The translations under genes and the position numbers were made by a program. This document shows, one piece after another, positions 53,806 to 64,000 of a DNA stretch of 64,000 nt; position 1 is the first letter of the stretch, and every line of letters starts with the position of its first letter. The notes under the pieces are model-generated. The model saw nothing but the letters and a program-made list of their open reading frames with translations, ran no database searches and had not been told where the DNA came from. The DNA is taken from the NCBI RefSeq assembly GCF_032854445.1, contig NC_088295.1, forward strand, positions 30,808,470 to 30,872,469. Reading direction: 5' to 3'. This DNA comes from Liolophura sinensis. Its lineage: Eukaryota > Mollusca > Polyplacophora > Chitonida > Chitonidae.

Positions 53806-55028
53806 ACAGAGGTCCTGATTTGTTTTGGTATGTTCTTCGTGTTACAGCTGAAATTTGTTTACTTACAAGCATTGTAGTTGATTTAGACCAACAATGATGT
53901 GATAAAAACAGCTGTATTCAGTTCCTATACCTCCAGCGCTTGTAGTTATTATATGACCGGGACGTCCATAAAACTCATGATTTTCACTCTGCCTTTTGTA
54001 AGAGAATAGAGATGTACAATTTTATACTGATCAAACGCCTACAGCTGCCTTGATCTGATAGGATTCAACTTCATAAAAGTCTTTATTTTAACATTTATAG
54101 TGTTTTTCACAACAAAAATACCTTCTAAAATGTCCACTCCTTCATTGAAGGACCTGTAATATCCTTCTTTGGATGATGTTTTTATTCTGGAATTGGAACA
54201 CATCAGGAATGATCTATTTTATATGATTGATAAATATGTTATACCCAGTTTATATTTGTGTATTTTGTGATTGTAAAGCATCTTATCAGTGCAGCATATA
54301 ATATTATCTCCATACAGCTTTTCACTGGCATTGACATTGTCATATCATTTGTTACATTATATCAATCTACGCAGTTGCCATCATAAACTTATGTAATTAT
54401 TTGCAACCAGCTATCACAAATATGTGACCAGTATTGTTTTCAGCATTTTTATGCATGACTTCTTAGATGTAAATATAATAATTATACGTCCAAAAATGAT
54501 ATGTAGGCCTGCTAGAAAGGCAGTGACAGTTATTCCCCTTTAAAATACTGTGCACACTCCACAGTACATGTACCTTAGTACATGTAATTAAGTCAGCTGA
54601 ATATTTCAGTTCTTTCTGATCTTGCATGACATGCAGCTGCCTTCCTCGTCCATTGTGTGGAATTTGTATAGAAGTATATTTTGTATCCGTTTGGAGAACA
54701 TGGATTGCAAACTGGTGGAAAATTCAGTGGAACTCATTGCTTCTGTAAATAACAAAAGGGAAAGGTAGGCCTATACATGTAAAAGCTTGTTGTTAGTGGT
54801 GTGTCTTATAATCTGTTTCCATACACAAGTGACACATGTATGCCTGTTCAAGCCTCTCCTATGTAACGTAAAGCAAGAATGTCAATACGTGTACATATGT
54901 TATTTCAAGGAATCAGTGTCAATGAATGCTATGTTCCTATAAAATTTGTATATGTGTTTTTTTCACAGTTTATTCTGCTGTCCTTTTTTAATTTTCAAAA
55001 TGGTGTAAATAGAAAATTATCACTTTTT

Positions 55029-55036
55029 TAAATAAA
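55029..55036 (+). other. Probable poly(A) signal of the CUB-Ly6 gene
   Basis: AATAAA in TTTTTTAAATAAAAGATTG about 1.2 kb after the stop codon, followed by a GT-rich stretch. Earlier weaker signals cannot be excluded. Confidence 0.45.
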
Positions 55037-55039
55037 AGA

Positions 55040-56795
55040 TTGTATATACAGCTGGTCAATTGGTTTGATTTTGTGCAAGTCACTGTACCGTTTTCAAACA
55101 TATAACATACATGTTGTGTAGAAATACCCATTTTTAAGTTACACAGAATGAAATGTAACTATCTTTTTAGTTTCAGCCATTTTTATTGCTTGTGTGCAAA
55201 AAGATTTCGAACATAACACTGATGATGAAACATTGTGCTGGGTTCAAATTCCAAAAATGCATCAGAAAAAATGTCAGACGATAGGGTCATGGTACTGATA
55301 ATGCAATCACGAATCAGTGTTAGAAATGTCATGGTTCCAGATGCGTGAATGGCGTATTTGTCATAATATAACCTTTGTTTTACTTCACTATTTTAACATC
55401 AAAAGCATAATAACATGCTATATTAGTTCAGTACCAGGACTCGGACTAAACAATCGCATTTAGTCTTGACTTGGGGGCATCATGAATCCCCAAGTGACAA
55501 AATTCCTCACATAAAGTCCTCCATTAAAGGTGAAGAAAACATGTAAATGAGATAAAGTTCAGATGAAAGAGTGTGAAAAGTTATTCCTAAATGTGGTCTT
55601 CAATATTTTTTCCGATTTTTCCTTAAAGAGAAAAAGACACTTGAAAATAATTTTTGTGTGGTGGGTATTTGGGACCACCTTTGGGTATTTATAGTTCTTG
55701 TTTAATAATGTCATAAATGAGGATGTAAAAACAGGTTCAATAAATATTTTTGCACTAGAATTTGTTCCTTTCAGCTAACGAATGCATTAAACCTCAATTT
55801 GGATCATATTTATATTTTTAGTATGTTCACAAATATTATCCTAAATTAGGTTAAATGCATATGTTTCATTGTAAACAGCAAATTTACATTCAAATAAATT
55901 TATTCCACAATCGTCACATCCTTATTTAGAACATTATTATGCAACAACGATAAATACCAGAAGTTGGTCTCAAATACCCTCCATACAAAAATATTTTCAA
56001 AATACCCTTTTATCTTGTAAAAAAAATTCCCCAAAATAGTAAAGACCATATTTGCAAATAAGTTTTGATGCTCTTTCATCTGATTTTGGCATCATTTTTA
56101 TGCTTTTTTCTCCTTTAAGATGCTAGAGCTGGATTCGAAATTACGAGGGCATGCATTGTCAAGAGCCTCTGAACTTCTAACAGCAGCAAATTACCAGTGA
56201 GTCCTAGACTGGATCAAAGGTCAAAGTTTAGATGAAGGCCCTGTTTACTTCATAGTGCCAGTATACGCATTGGTGTAAACTTTTATGTTTAACTGGACCT
56301 TGACACCTGTTCCTCCAATTTATTTAATCTAATAAGCGGCTAATTTATGGGTAAAGAAAACCAGACAAAACCTGGGAGAATGCACCATGTAACTGACCAA
56401 GCACCTTCCTCAAGCTTTCTCACATAATGTTGAGTCAAGTCAACATCGGTGGTCAGTCACGAAGATCCCGTTAGATTTCCACTGCCATAAAAACCAAGGC
56501 CTGGAAACAAAACCAAAGCACTAAAACTGCTGGACCGGCGAGCATAAATACATGTATCGTTTGGCATATTATCAAACGTCAATCAATCAGTTAAGTTCAG
56601 CTCATGCTGCCTTGCTCTCCGGTCGTACGCGGGAAAGTCTTCCTACAACCTGCGTATTCACGGCTTCACAGTTTCTTCCCACCATAATGCTGGCCGCCTT
56701 CGAATGAGTGAAATATTGTTCAGCACGGCTGCCCTGTGCTACTAAGACAACAGGATATCATTTTCAAAAGACTGAAACACTGACTGTTTTACATA
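55040..56795. other. Gap between convergent genes
   Basis: No exon or recognised repeat other than a SINE piece at 56598-56740. Open frames are short. Confidence 0.5.
56598..56740 (+). mobile_element. SINE family 1, partial
   Basis: AGCTCATGCTGCCTTGCTCTCC, TTCTTCCCACCATAATGCTGG and GTGAAATATTGTTCAGCACGGC match the body and part of the tail. The head is replaced by unrelated sequence. Confidence 0.7.
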
Positions 56796-56801
56796 CAAAA
56801 T

Positions 56802-56807
56802 TTTATT
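56802..56807 (-). other. Poly(A) signal of the cysteine-rich gene
   Basis: AATAAA on the minus strand, about 275 nt after the stop codon at 57082. Confidence 0.5.
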
Positions 56808-57081
56808 ACAGTCTTCAGAGCAGATTGCATCAAATACATCATCTTTCAAAGAGCATAATAAATAATATATAGATCACGTTGACCCAACACAAATAAGTTA
56901 AGATCTACAAAACATACGCCATAAGGACGTCCAGTGGAACATTAAGGCTTGGTGGCTTTGGAGTACATGTAGTATGTTGTCCATCCCCACTTGGTTTATA
57001 ATATTGGCAACAAGCAAACAGTTAAAATGCATGAGAAGAGAAAAAGTGCAAAAGTTTGAGAGATGGTCAGTGAGAAAAGAA

Positions 57082-57412
57082 TCAGGATCGATCCCTATGC
57101 CGTCGCCTCCCACGTCGTCTCGACCGTCGCTCATTTCTGTGTCGGCTGTGTCGCCTCGGACTACCCGCTCGGCCTCTCCTCCGCTCGTTCCCCGGTCCCC
57201 CACGATCCTCGTCGCCGTTCCCGCGGTCTCCTCTCTCAGCGTCGTCTGCGTCTCTCTGGTCGCCGTTTCCACGGCCTCTCGTTCTCTCTTCGTAACCGTC
57301 ATCATTATCATCTTCAGTGTCTGAGGCACTGGTAGCGGAAATAACCGAGGCCAATAACCTATCTTCTGTTGAACTCTCGCCATCATCTTCATAACTGTCA
57401 TCGTCATCCAAA
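57082..57412 (-). CDS. Cysteine-rich gene, last exon: acidic then Arg-rich tail
   Basis: Acceptor CTGTGCTCTCAG, incoming phase 2. Acidic for about 50 residues, mixed Asp/Arg/Gly repeats (RGNGDQRDADDAERG), then a very basic end (RRSRRRGRRRHRDRS). The DNA is a local CpG- and GC-rich island in an AT-rich region. Confidence 0.72.
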
Positions 57413-59725
57413 CTGAGAGCACAGAATAGAGTATTCAATTTCAGTACAATTTACAGGTAACATGTCATGCTCTAGTTAGCGTTTAGTCTGTCAATAGCTA
57501 CTCAGTTCTAGAGTTTGTTGGATTTCTTTCACCAGGGTACATTTTCAAATTTTCAAACGGGAGAAGAAATGTAAAATAATTAAAGTGCTGGCATAAACAC
57601 AGCGTAATTTGTTATGGTCTATTTTCATTTATATATTTATAATTTTAATCCAAATTTATTTCGCTCATATTTTTTCTCTCTTAATAGTATAACTTTATTA
57701 AATCTATTATTAGATTACCTACTCTTAAAACTCTTGTTTCTTTTTTGTTGATGTTCACGCAGTTTTAAATAAGATTTAAAGATAACCAGAACTGTGAAAT
57801 TTAGTTATCCCTTTCTGACACATAGTAATTTGTGAGTAAAATGAAAACTTACTTCATAGCTACTCGCAGACAGCATGTGCGAACCATGGTCTCGCACAGC
57901 TCTTGGTTCTGACCAATGAACATCTGCCCGGCTTGGCGGGCTTTCCGTGAGCATGTCCGCAGTTTGTTTGAGGTCACTTCCAGACCGACCAAGCTGCCAG
58001 CAGCACAACACACGTCGTCTGAAAAACAAAAAAATGAAAAACTTTTTGTACCAGTTATTGGTGTTTTGTAAGTTTGAAATATAACTGTTTTTTTCCATAC
58101 CACTTAACAAAAAGCTCAAACTGTATTTTGGCGTTTCGGGCTAACTAAATTAGACCCCTAGAAAATATAGACACTGGCATAATATTTATTGAAAAGGCCA
58201 CTGAATGTGGTCCTACTCATTTTTGAATTAAATATTTCGGAACTGTGAAGCACAATATTACATTTTAGTCAGAGAAAGTTACTCAGAAGATAGAATGGAC
58301 TTAGAAGAGGACAACGATTTCCAGAACAGAACAACCGTTTCCACTGAAGATTCCATAACACTGTTTTACATTAGTGTTAAGCATTACACAAACTCCGAAA
58401 GGCTAATATTTATAGTACGCATCACGATTTGACACTAAACCTTGTTTATCACAAAAAAGCTGTTCAATGTCACACAGTTGCTTACTTGTTCCCATCGAAG
58501 GAGTTGTAGGTTTGCGGATCTGTAATCTGTCTCCCTCGTCTTCTACTGAGGGATATGCTGAGGGACGGTCCACGGCAATGTCAGAAGAAACCAGAGGCTG
58601 AAAATAAAGTAGAGTCTTTTATACAGAAAGACAGCCTTGTTGTTGAATGTATTAACTGAACTTCCTGTAAATGCCTTTAACTGGAACTTACAAACGGTTT
58701 TCTCTATAGGATGTATTTTCTTTCTTTTGGCAATAAATGTTGCCTGTTAGCATTTGCGTGAAAGTTTATGCATGTGCATGTAGATGCTCGCATCATTTAA
58801 GGCAGGTTATCAACTCACGGGTGATATCAGACTGCCCGGATGTCAAATATTTTCTATTTTTAACACAGAACATTTTCAAATTATGAAGGTGTTACTACTA
58901 TTTTGTTGGTTGTTAATTTCCGTGTGTATGCCGGTACTCACTTGTATGGTGATTTCATCAATACCGTCGATATAGTGGGAGGCATCGTCTGCAGGATCGA
59001 GATCGTCGCGCCGGTTCTCCCCCTCAGGGGCCCCGCTTAGGGTCGTCTGGAAACATTGGATTCGATCCATAGCTGAAAGAAAGCGAAAAGCATTCAGTAA
59101 GATATTTGTTTTAAAAAGTGTATTTAAGCTATGGAAATTTTACACAGATACACAGGCTTGTTGGCATGATTATTAACAAGCTTTTTCCACATTGGTATTA
59201 TGATTTAAGTCGTAACGTATTTATTTTACTAGTATACATACTAGTAATATTCTTCAATGGCTGACCACACTAAAGCTTCTTCTTCCGTGAAATTACGTTT
59301 CTTTTCCATGAAGTAAGAGAGGCGCTGGTTTCCTTTAATACATAATACCTTGCAGGTTGCACTGGTATTATCGGGGAATCGTGCACTAAATATAAAGACT
59401 ACACATGCATATTTGTTTTTGACCTGCCATTGTACTTAAGTGATATAGATGTGCATGTATATGTAATAAAGAAGTGGTTTTTACCCAGGAGTCCGCAGCA
59501 TTGGACTTGTCGATTCGTGTGCCAGTCTGTCGTGTGTGCCGGGAAGGGAATATCCGGAAATCCGTCACCACAGAAGTCGTCGATTCTCCGGATATGATAG
59601 TCGTCAAAACAACGGTAACGGTGATGTCTTATCTGAAGAAAAGCCAGAATCAAAACTTTGTCTTTACAACACACGTGTTTGTAGTTTTTACCCTTGTAAT
59701 TATATAGATTACCGACCCGACTGTG

Positions 59726-59809
<84 letters not shown>

Positions 59810-62800
59810 TATATATTTATTCATTCATTCATTATAGTGTTGTTTAACGCCATAGTTAAGCAACACATAGCAAATATTTAGTGTTTTAACGGTGAAACAC
59901 GAATTACACTCCGAGGAATACTATACACTTTAACTGAACGAAAATGCTTTGTTCTTTTTGTTGATGTTTTTTTGAGAGTCAAAAAGAAATGCGCTTACTG
60001 GAAAGCAACGGAAGATAAAAATGAATGGAATTCCTCCATTGTTCAGTCAGTGTCAGCACATGTGTACACTGTGGCGGGTAAGGCCACAGTCGTGTTTCAT
60101 GTGTTTTAGTGAGGCAGCACTATACAAATGTCATCATAACCAGTTACACCGGAACACATTGGTGACATTCCTTAAATATGTTGAAAGGACTGTAAAGCCA
60201 AATGAAACAAAACCAGCTATCAAAAAACAACTTTGCCCAGACGTACCTTCCTACAGCACGTTCTTGTCCTAAATCGTCTCTGCCCCAAACTCAAGTCCAA
60301 GTCTGTAAGCCCTTGCTCGTCCAGTGTTTCCAGTCTACCCCTGCGCCGGAAATACCCCATGTGACCGGCGTGACCACCCTGGAACCCTTCAAACACCTCG
60401 CATAGGTAGTCCAGCTTCTCTTGCCTCTCTATGGGAACCTGAAGAAGCATATAAACAAACTAGATGAAGTGGGTGAAAGGTTTGTGACAACTGAATGAAT
60501 GATATTTCCTGCGAATGATGTAACTGAAAAGTCCATACTCATTTGTTCCGTGCACGAGTCTAGAACGAGACGTTTGAACTCCAATGCAAGCATATACTAT
60601 GAACTGGTTCTATTTTAATTGAGGCCTCCGTGGCTTAATTGTTTAGTGCGCTAGCGCCGCGTAATGACCCTAGAACCTCTCACCAATGCGGGCGCTGTGA
60701 GCTCAAGTCTAGCTCATGCTGTCTTCCTCTCCGGCCGTAAGTGGGAAGATCTTCCAGCAACCTGCTGATGGACGTGGGTTTCCCCCGGGCTCTGCCCGGT
60801 TTCCTCCCACCATAATGCTGACCGCCGTCGTATAAGTGAAATGTTCTTGAGTACGGCGTAAAACACCAATCAAATAAATAAATAAATAAATATATTTTAA
60901 TTTGGTTAAGGAATACCATTCGAGCTATGTGGTAATAAAGAGCAGATATCCACGATGCATTTATGTATGTGTTTGCCAAACATAAAAACTGTTATGCCAG
61001 ATTCTTATTGGTAAGAAACCCCTTATATTCGTATCACCTGTCAGCCTCATTTAGACATTTTTTCAATTCAAATGATACAGTATCCACGCAACGCAATTTT
61101 TGCTATAAACTTTTTTTCAGACATAACTCGTTTCGAAATCCTTAAACTAAAAATTCTATTATTAAGAAAATTGTTATTAAAACTTACAAGGACTTAATAC
61201 TCTTGCTTTTTACAAAATAGGGTATTTACTCAAAAGATTCTCCCTTGGAACAAATCAGCTTATGCTTAGAAGCAAAACTTTTATAACAGTCTGTTTACGT
61301 CAATCAGACAATCCATGTTGATTACGTCATGCCCAAAGCCAGTAAAGATTTTTTGTCTGCGGGCCAAAATTGCCGGTAATAATAACGCAGTGATTACAAA
61401 TTAATTCATGTGTGAAAAATATTAACTGGGACAGTAATGCACAAAAAATCGGTAAACTATAAGCACTTCTCAAGTAATCTGAGCAAGATAAAACTATCAG
61501 GGCCGCATATTAGGCGTCTGTACGTTTCTGAGATAACCTAGTACTTTAAGATGTATACACTGTAGGTATAGTGACGCGAGAGCGTGCATGGGGATATGTC
61601 CGACTATTCTGCGTTTTTACGCGTTATCTTATCTAGGACTGATGTACAAATGGTTTACTAGAGATATGTGATATACGTTGTCTGGAGTGTTACTTTCCAG
61701 CCTCTCACTCATGGTTGACTTCATGTTTCCTGATAAGACAGAACAGCTACAAAAGATACACTCACTCATGACTGGTCATGACCAGGGAGATAAGCGTGAT
61801 ACCCGAATGTTTATTGGGGTTTTTTTTATATTACTTTTTTTTTACTTTGGCTCTGGCTTGAACTTAGTATAGCCATACAAACTGACGATCTTCACACTCT
61901 TCACTAGTGAAGGAACATTTTCATACACTGTGTATACGCATGTATATGTAATTTATATGAACACAAAACAGGAGTTTCAGCCTAATTTTATGAAACAAAA
62001 CCTTATCGTGCACTAAAATCAACAAATGAATAAAACTGGCTATGGTTGAGCAATTCTGCAAATAAGCAGTCTGACATACACATTGTCAGGTATCAAATCC
62101 CATCTTGTGGTGTCTAATCTAAGTGCCGTCTGTCAAACTTCACATGTAAATATTTATAACAAAAGAAATCTTCAAAACACAGTATTCATGTAGCTGGATA
62201 TTTCCATCTCCACTGATAACCTTCATAAAGTAGAGTATTGTGGTAACTCCAGCAAAAGATACAAGGCGATACTTGATTCAATATTTCGGTTTTATTTAAA
62301 CCACTTTCAAGGATGAAAATCTTTTCTTGAAAATTGTTTAAATAAAACCGAAAGTTTGAATCACGTATCTATCTTTTGCTGGAGTTGCCACAATACTGTA
62401 CCATATAGTTGGCTTGAATATTGGTTTTGAAATTTGTCAGCCACATCTCAAAAGTTGTTTGCAAGCCTAACTGTTAGTATGTTAATATCGACAATAGTTC
62501 CCGATAAATCATACTCAAAACACAGATCAAAAGCTTTCTCTTCCAACCAAACACATTTATTTTGGTACATATGTAGGTCTTACACGCCACAGAATCCAAC
62601 AAAGAATTGCACAGCTGACAAATTATGGCGGATAATTTAGCCCGATTTGGTAGCAACGTTAAAACATTGCATGGAAAGGAGGTGCATATTAATATGGTTT
62701 GAGAATTTCAGAAACTTGGCGTATAATTGCAGGACGTATACAAATATCCTAAATAAGCACTAAAAAGTCACAATCTGTCATTACCCATGAAACTTCATTT

Positions 62801-63857
62801 GCATACAAAATGAAAACAAAACTGGAAAGATTTCATGGTCGGCTGGGGTGTCAAAGATCGATTCAGCGTTAACCTTTTCGTGTCATTCAAATGACCTTAC
62901 CAGTAAGGGGCTGGTACGCAACCCATGCAAGTTATGCCTTTATGTTTATTTATCTATTTATTTATTTGATTGGTATTTTACGCTGTACTCAAGAATATTT
63001 CACCTATACCACGGCGGCCAGCATTATGGTGGGAGGAAACCGGGCAGATCCCGGGGGAAGCCCACGACCATCCGCAGCTTTGTGCCAGACCTTCCCATGT
63101 ACTTATGCCTTTATGACACAGTCACCAAATTTTTTTTATAATTAAGATAATAAAAAATTCAATTAGAATTTAGTTTAGTTATTCAGAATTAGGCCTAGAT
63201 GGGTCAGTTCATACTGGAAAAGCGGGAACTTGACATTGATGTCTTGATTACATTGGGCATTGCTTAAAACCTATCACTCGTAATCTTCGGAGACACAGCA
63301 TGGTGATGCATGCCAAGAGCAACCATGTCAGCCCTGTCTGCGTACACACATCTGAATTACGCAATGCCTACAAAAGGTTTACCACTGGCATTGTGAAGGA
63401 TTAGAACACCACTCATGCATGACTAAGCACAGGGCCCTACATGACATATGACCCCATAGAGTGCATGTTGCGACAGAATGGAAAGGGCACTACATAGCTG
63501 TATAGGGCTACCACATTTACCAAGGATGAGACTACTTGGCCAAGTATATAAAGCACAAATTGTGACGCGTGTTGGAAATATTTTGTCATTTTAATTAATC
63601 CAATAAAAAAAAAAGGGTGGGGGGGGGGGGGATGAAAGGATAAAAAAAAAATGCCAACGAAACAAAATCAGTGGGAAAAGATAGTAAATGATGCATGTGT
63701 GCGTCAATCTAAATTTAGTGAAGCAGCATACTGACCGATCGCCTATATCTGTTTTTGCGCACTGGTAGCATCTGTATATCAGACTGTCTGGCCTCTCTCT
63801 CCTGAGTCTCCAGGTCTGTTCTCTTTGGATCGCTTCGAGGATCCCCAATACCACGAC
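57082..63857 (-). CDS. Cysteine-rich, probably secreted protein with charged tail (5' end outside window)
   Basis: Seven exons, 63857-63736, 60438-60247, 59632-59485, 59072-58942, 58597-58486, 58018-57853 and 57412-57082, join in compatible phases (1-0, 0-0, 0-1, 1-0, 0-1, 1-2, 2-stop) to about 400 codons. The visible order is: basic segment with dibasic sites (LPVRKNRYRRS); CEVFEGFQGG; a first cysteine group (RTCCRKIRHHRYRC, FCGDGFPD, VQCCGLLAMDRIQC); acidic linkers; a second group (NDVCCAAG, LRTCSRKAR, ELCETMVRTCCLR); then an acidic stretch (LDDDDSYEDDGESSTED) that switches to an Arg-rich end. The CC..C..C..CC layout is like anaphylatoxin modules of fibulins, but I do not claim homology. 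Disulfide-rich spacing suggests secretion; the signal peptide would be to the right of the window. Function unknown. Confidence 0.68.
57853..58018 (-). CDS. Cysteine-rich gene: exon with second cysteine group
   Basis: Acceptor TTTGTTTTTCAG, donor GTAAGTTT, phase 1 in, 2 out. Two frames are open; the one that fits both neighbours in phase is the cysteine-rich one (DVCCAAG to TCCLRVAM). Confidence 0.72.
58486..58597 (-). CDS. Cysteine-rich gene: acidic linker exon
   Basis: 112 nt, acceptor TTTATTTTCAG, donor GTAAGCAA, phase 0 in, 1 out. Reads PLVSSDIAVDRPSAYPSVED then EGDRLQIRKPTTPSMG. Confidence 0.68.
58942..59072 (-). CDS. Cysteine-rich gene: exon with IQCF and acidic linker
   Basis: 131 nt, acceptor CTTTCTTTCAG, donor GTGAGTAC, phase 1 in, 0 out. 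Reads MDRIQCFQTTLSGAPEGENR then acidic sequence. The ATG near its start is internal in this model. Confidence 0.7.
59485..59632 (-). CDS. Cysteine-rich gene: exon with first cysteine group
   Basis: 148 nt, acceptor GGCTTTTCTTCAG, donor GTAAAAAC, phase 0 in, 1 out. Includes RCFDDYHIRRIDDFCGDG and RQVQCCGLL. Confidence 0.7.
59730..59815. repeat. AT microsatellite, about 40 repeats
   Basis: Near-perfect run of AT followed by ATTC units. It lies in an intron of the cysteine-rich gene, next to a remnant of a SINE tail (GTTGTTTAACGCCATAGTTAAG at about 59838). Confidence 0.95.
60247..60438 (-). CDS. Cysteine-rich gene: 64-codon exon
   Basis: Acceptor ATATGCTTCTTCAG, donor GTACGTCT, phase 0-0. Reads VPIERQEKLDYLCEVFEG through GLTDLDLSLGQRRFRTRTCC. 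Confidence 0.7.
60621..60893 (+). mobile_element. SINE family 1, full length
   Basis: GAGGCCTCCGTGGCTTAATT head with A box, B box GTGAGCTCAAGTC, complete body, tail GAGTACGGCGTAAAACACC and a terminal AATA repeat. The best copy in the window; it lies in an intron of the cysteine-rich gene, antisense to it. Confidence 0.92.
62233..62398. mobile_element. 166-bp mariner-type MITE
   Basis: TA dinucleotides flank a near-perfect long inverted repeat. The ends are GAGTATTGTGGTAACTCCAG and the complement of CAGTATTGTGGCAACTCCAG, and the arms run about 70 bp to a GGTTTTATTTAAAC core. TA target and CAGT end suit the Tc1/mariner group. No coding capacity. Confidence 0.8.
62940..63103 (-). mobile_element. 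SINE family 1, truncated
   Basis: Begins with TTTATTTATTTGATTGGTAT on the plus strand, keeps tail and body to AGACCTTCCCATGTAC, head missing. Confidence 0.8.
63605..63650. repeat. Homopolymer-rich patch
   Basis: Runs of A, then G, then A within 50 nt, about 85 nt past the donor of the exon at 63736, inside the intron. Base calls here may be unreliable. Confidence 0.7.
63736..63857 (-). CDS. Cysteine-rich gene: most 5' visible exon
   Basis: 122 nt, acceptor GTGTTTTAAG, donor GTCAGTAT, phase 1 in, 0 out. Two frames are open; only the one reading RGIGDPRSDPKRTDLETQE and ending RKNRYRRS fits the downstream exon. The RRS ending could be a proprotein cleavage site. Confidence 0.55.
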
Positions 63858-64000
63858 CTTAAAACACAAACGTTACAACAGTCTGAAATATGCACAACAT
63901 TCTGCATCTCAAATATCATTATTTCTTCATTAATATTAATGTTATTTAAAAAACAAAAGACTTTCTTTTTATTTCGCTTTGTTTTGTTTTTTTTTTATAT

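Noticed and set aside
57063-57335. Plus-strand open frames opposite the Arg-rich exon
   Set aside because: Shadow frames created by high GC content.
63591-63869. Frame with RCYQCAKTDIGDRSVCC in the most 5' exon of the cysteine-rich gene
   Set aside because: The cysteines look attractive, but at the only good donor this frame ends in phase 2 and cannot join the phase-0 exon at 60438.
1-64000. LTR, retroviral or other capsid-bearing elements
   Set aside because: No gag, protease, integrase, envelope or capsid-like translation and no paired long terminal repeats were recognised.

Overview
This window looks like nuclear DNA of a lophotrochozoan animal, most likely a mollusc. It is AT-rich. Its genes are split into small exons by GT-AG introns. 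It is littered with a tRNA-headed SINE whose tail (TTTTACGCCGTACTCAAGAATA) is typical, from memory, of bivalve and gastropod genomes. I could not confirm the species. No CRISPR, operon, rRNA or virus-derived element was seen.

Five protein-coding genes can be reconstructed from splice signals, intron phase and protein motifs. (1) Minus strand, 13100 to 1381 and probably beyond the left edge: a secreted or cell-surface protein with a signal peptide split over two tiny exons, then tandem fibronectin type III (FN3) domains, one per exon, all with phase 1-1 introns. One further FN3 exon (2996-3268) is decayed and has a SINE just upstream of its acceptor. (2) Minus strand, 23299 to 18004: a Golgi type II carbohydrate sulfotransferase (413 aa) from three exons, one of only 29 nt. 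(3) Plus strand, 34497-37991: a two-exon, 330-aa rhodopsin-class GPCR resembling prostanoid receptors. (4) Plus strand, 46112-53805: a six-exon, 337-aa protein with signal peptide, CUB domain, Ly6/uPAR-like cysteine domain and hydrophobic C-terminus, probably GPI-anchored. (5) Minus strand, 63857 to 57082, 5' end outside the window: a cysteine-rich, probably secreted protein with an acidic-to-arginine-rich tail. Genes 4 and 5 converge, with poly(A) signals near 55.03 and 56.80 kb. Genes 1, 2, 4 and 5 suggest extracellular-matrix or cell-surface work, but nothing shows that they act together.

The rest is introns, intergenic DNA and repeats: five minisatellites, about nine copies or pieces of one SINE family, at least three of a second, a LINE 3' end, an internally deleted Tc1 element, a 166-bp mariner-type MITE and a 426-bp foldback element built of CGAAA-like motifs. 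The most unusual observation is that two unrelated genes (FN3 and GPCR) each carry an intronic minisatellite that begins exactly at the 5' splice site. Its units copy the donor, and in the GPCR also the last codons of the exon, giving arrays of decoy splice donors.
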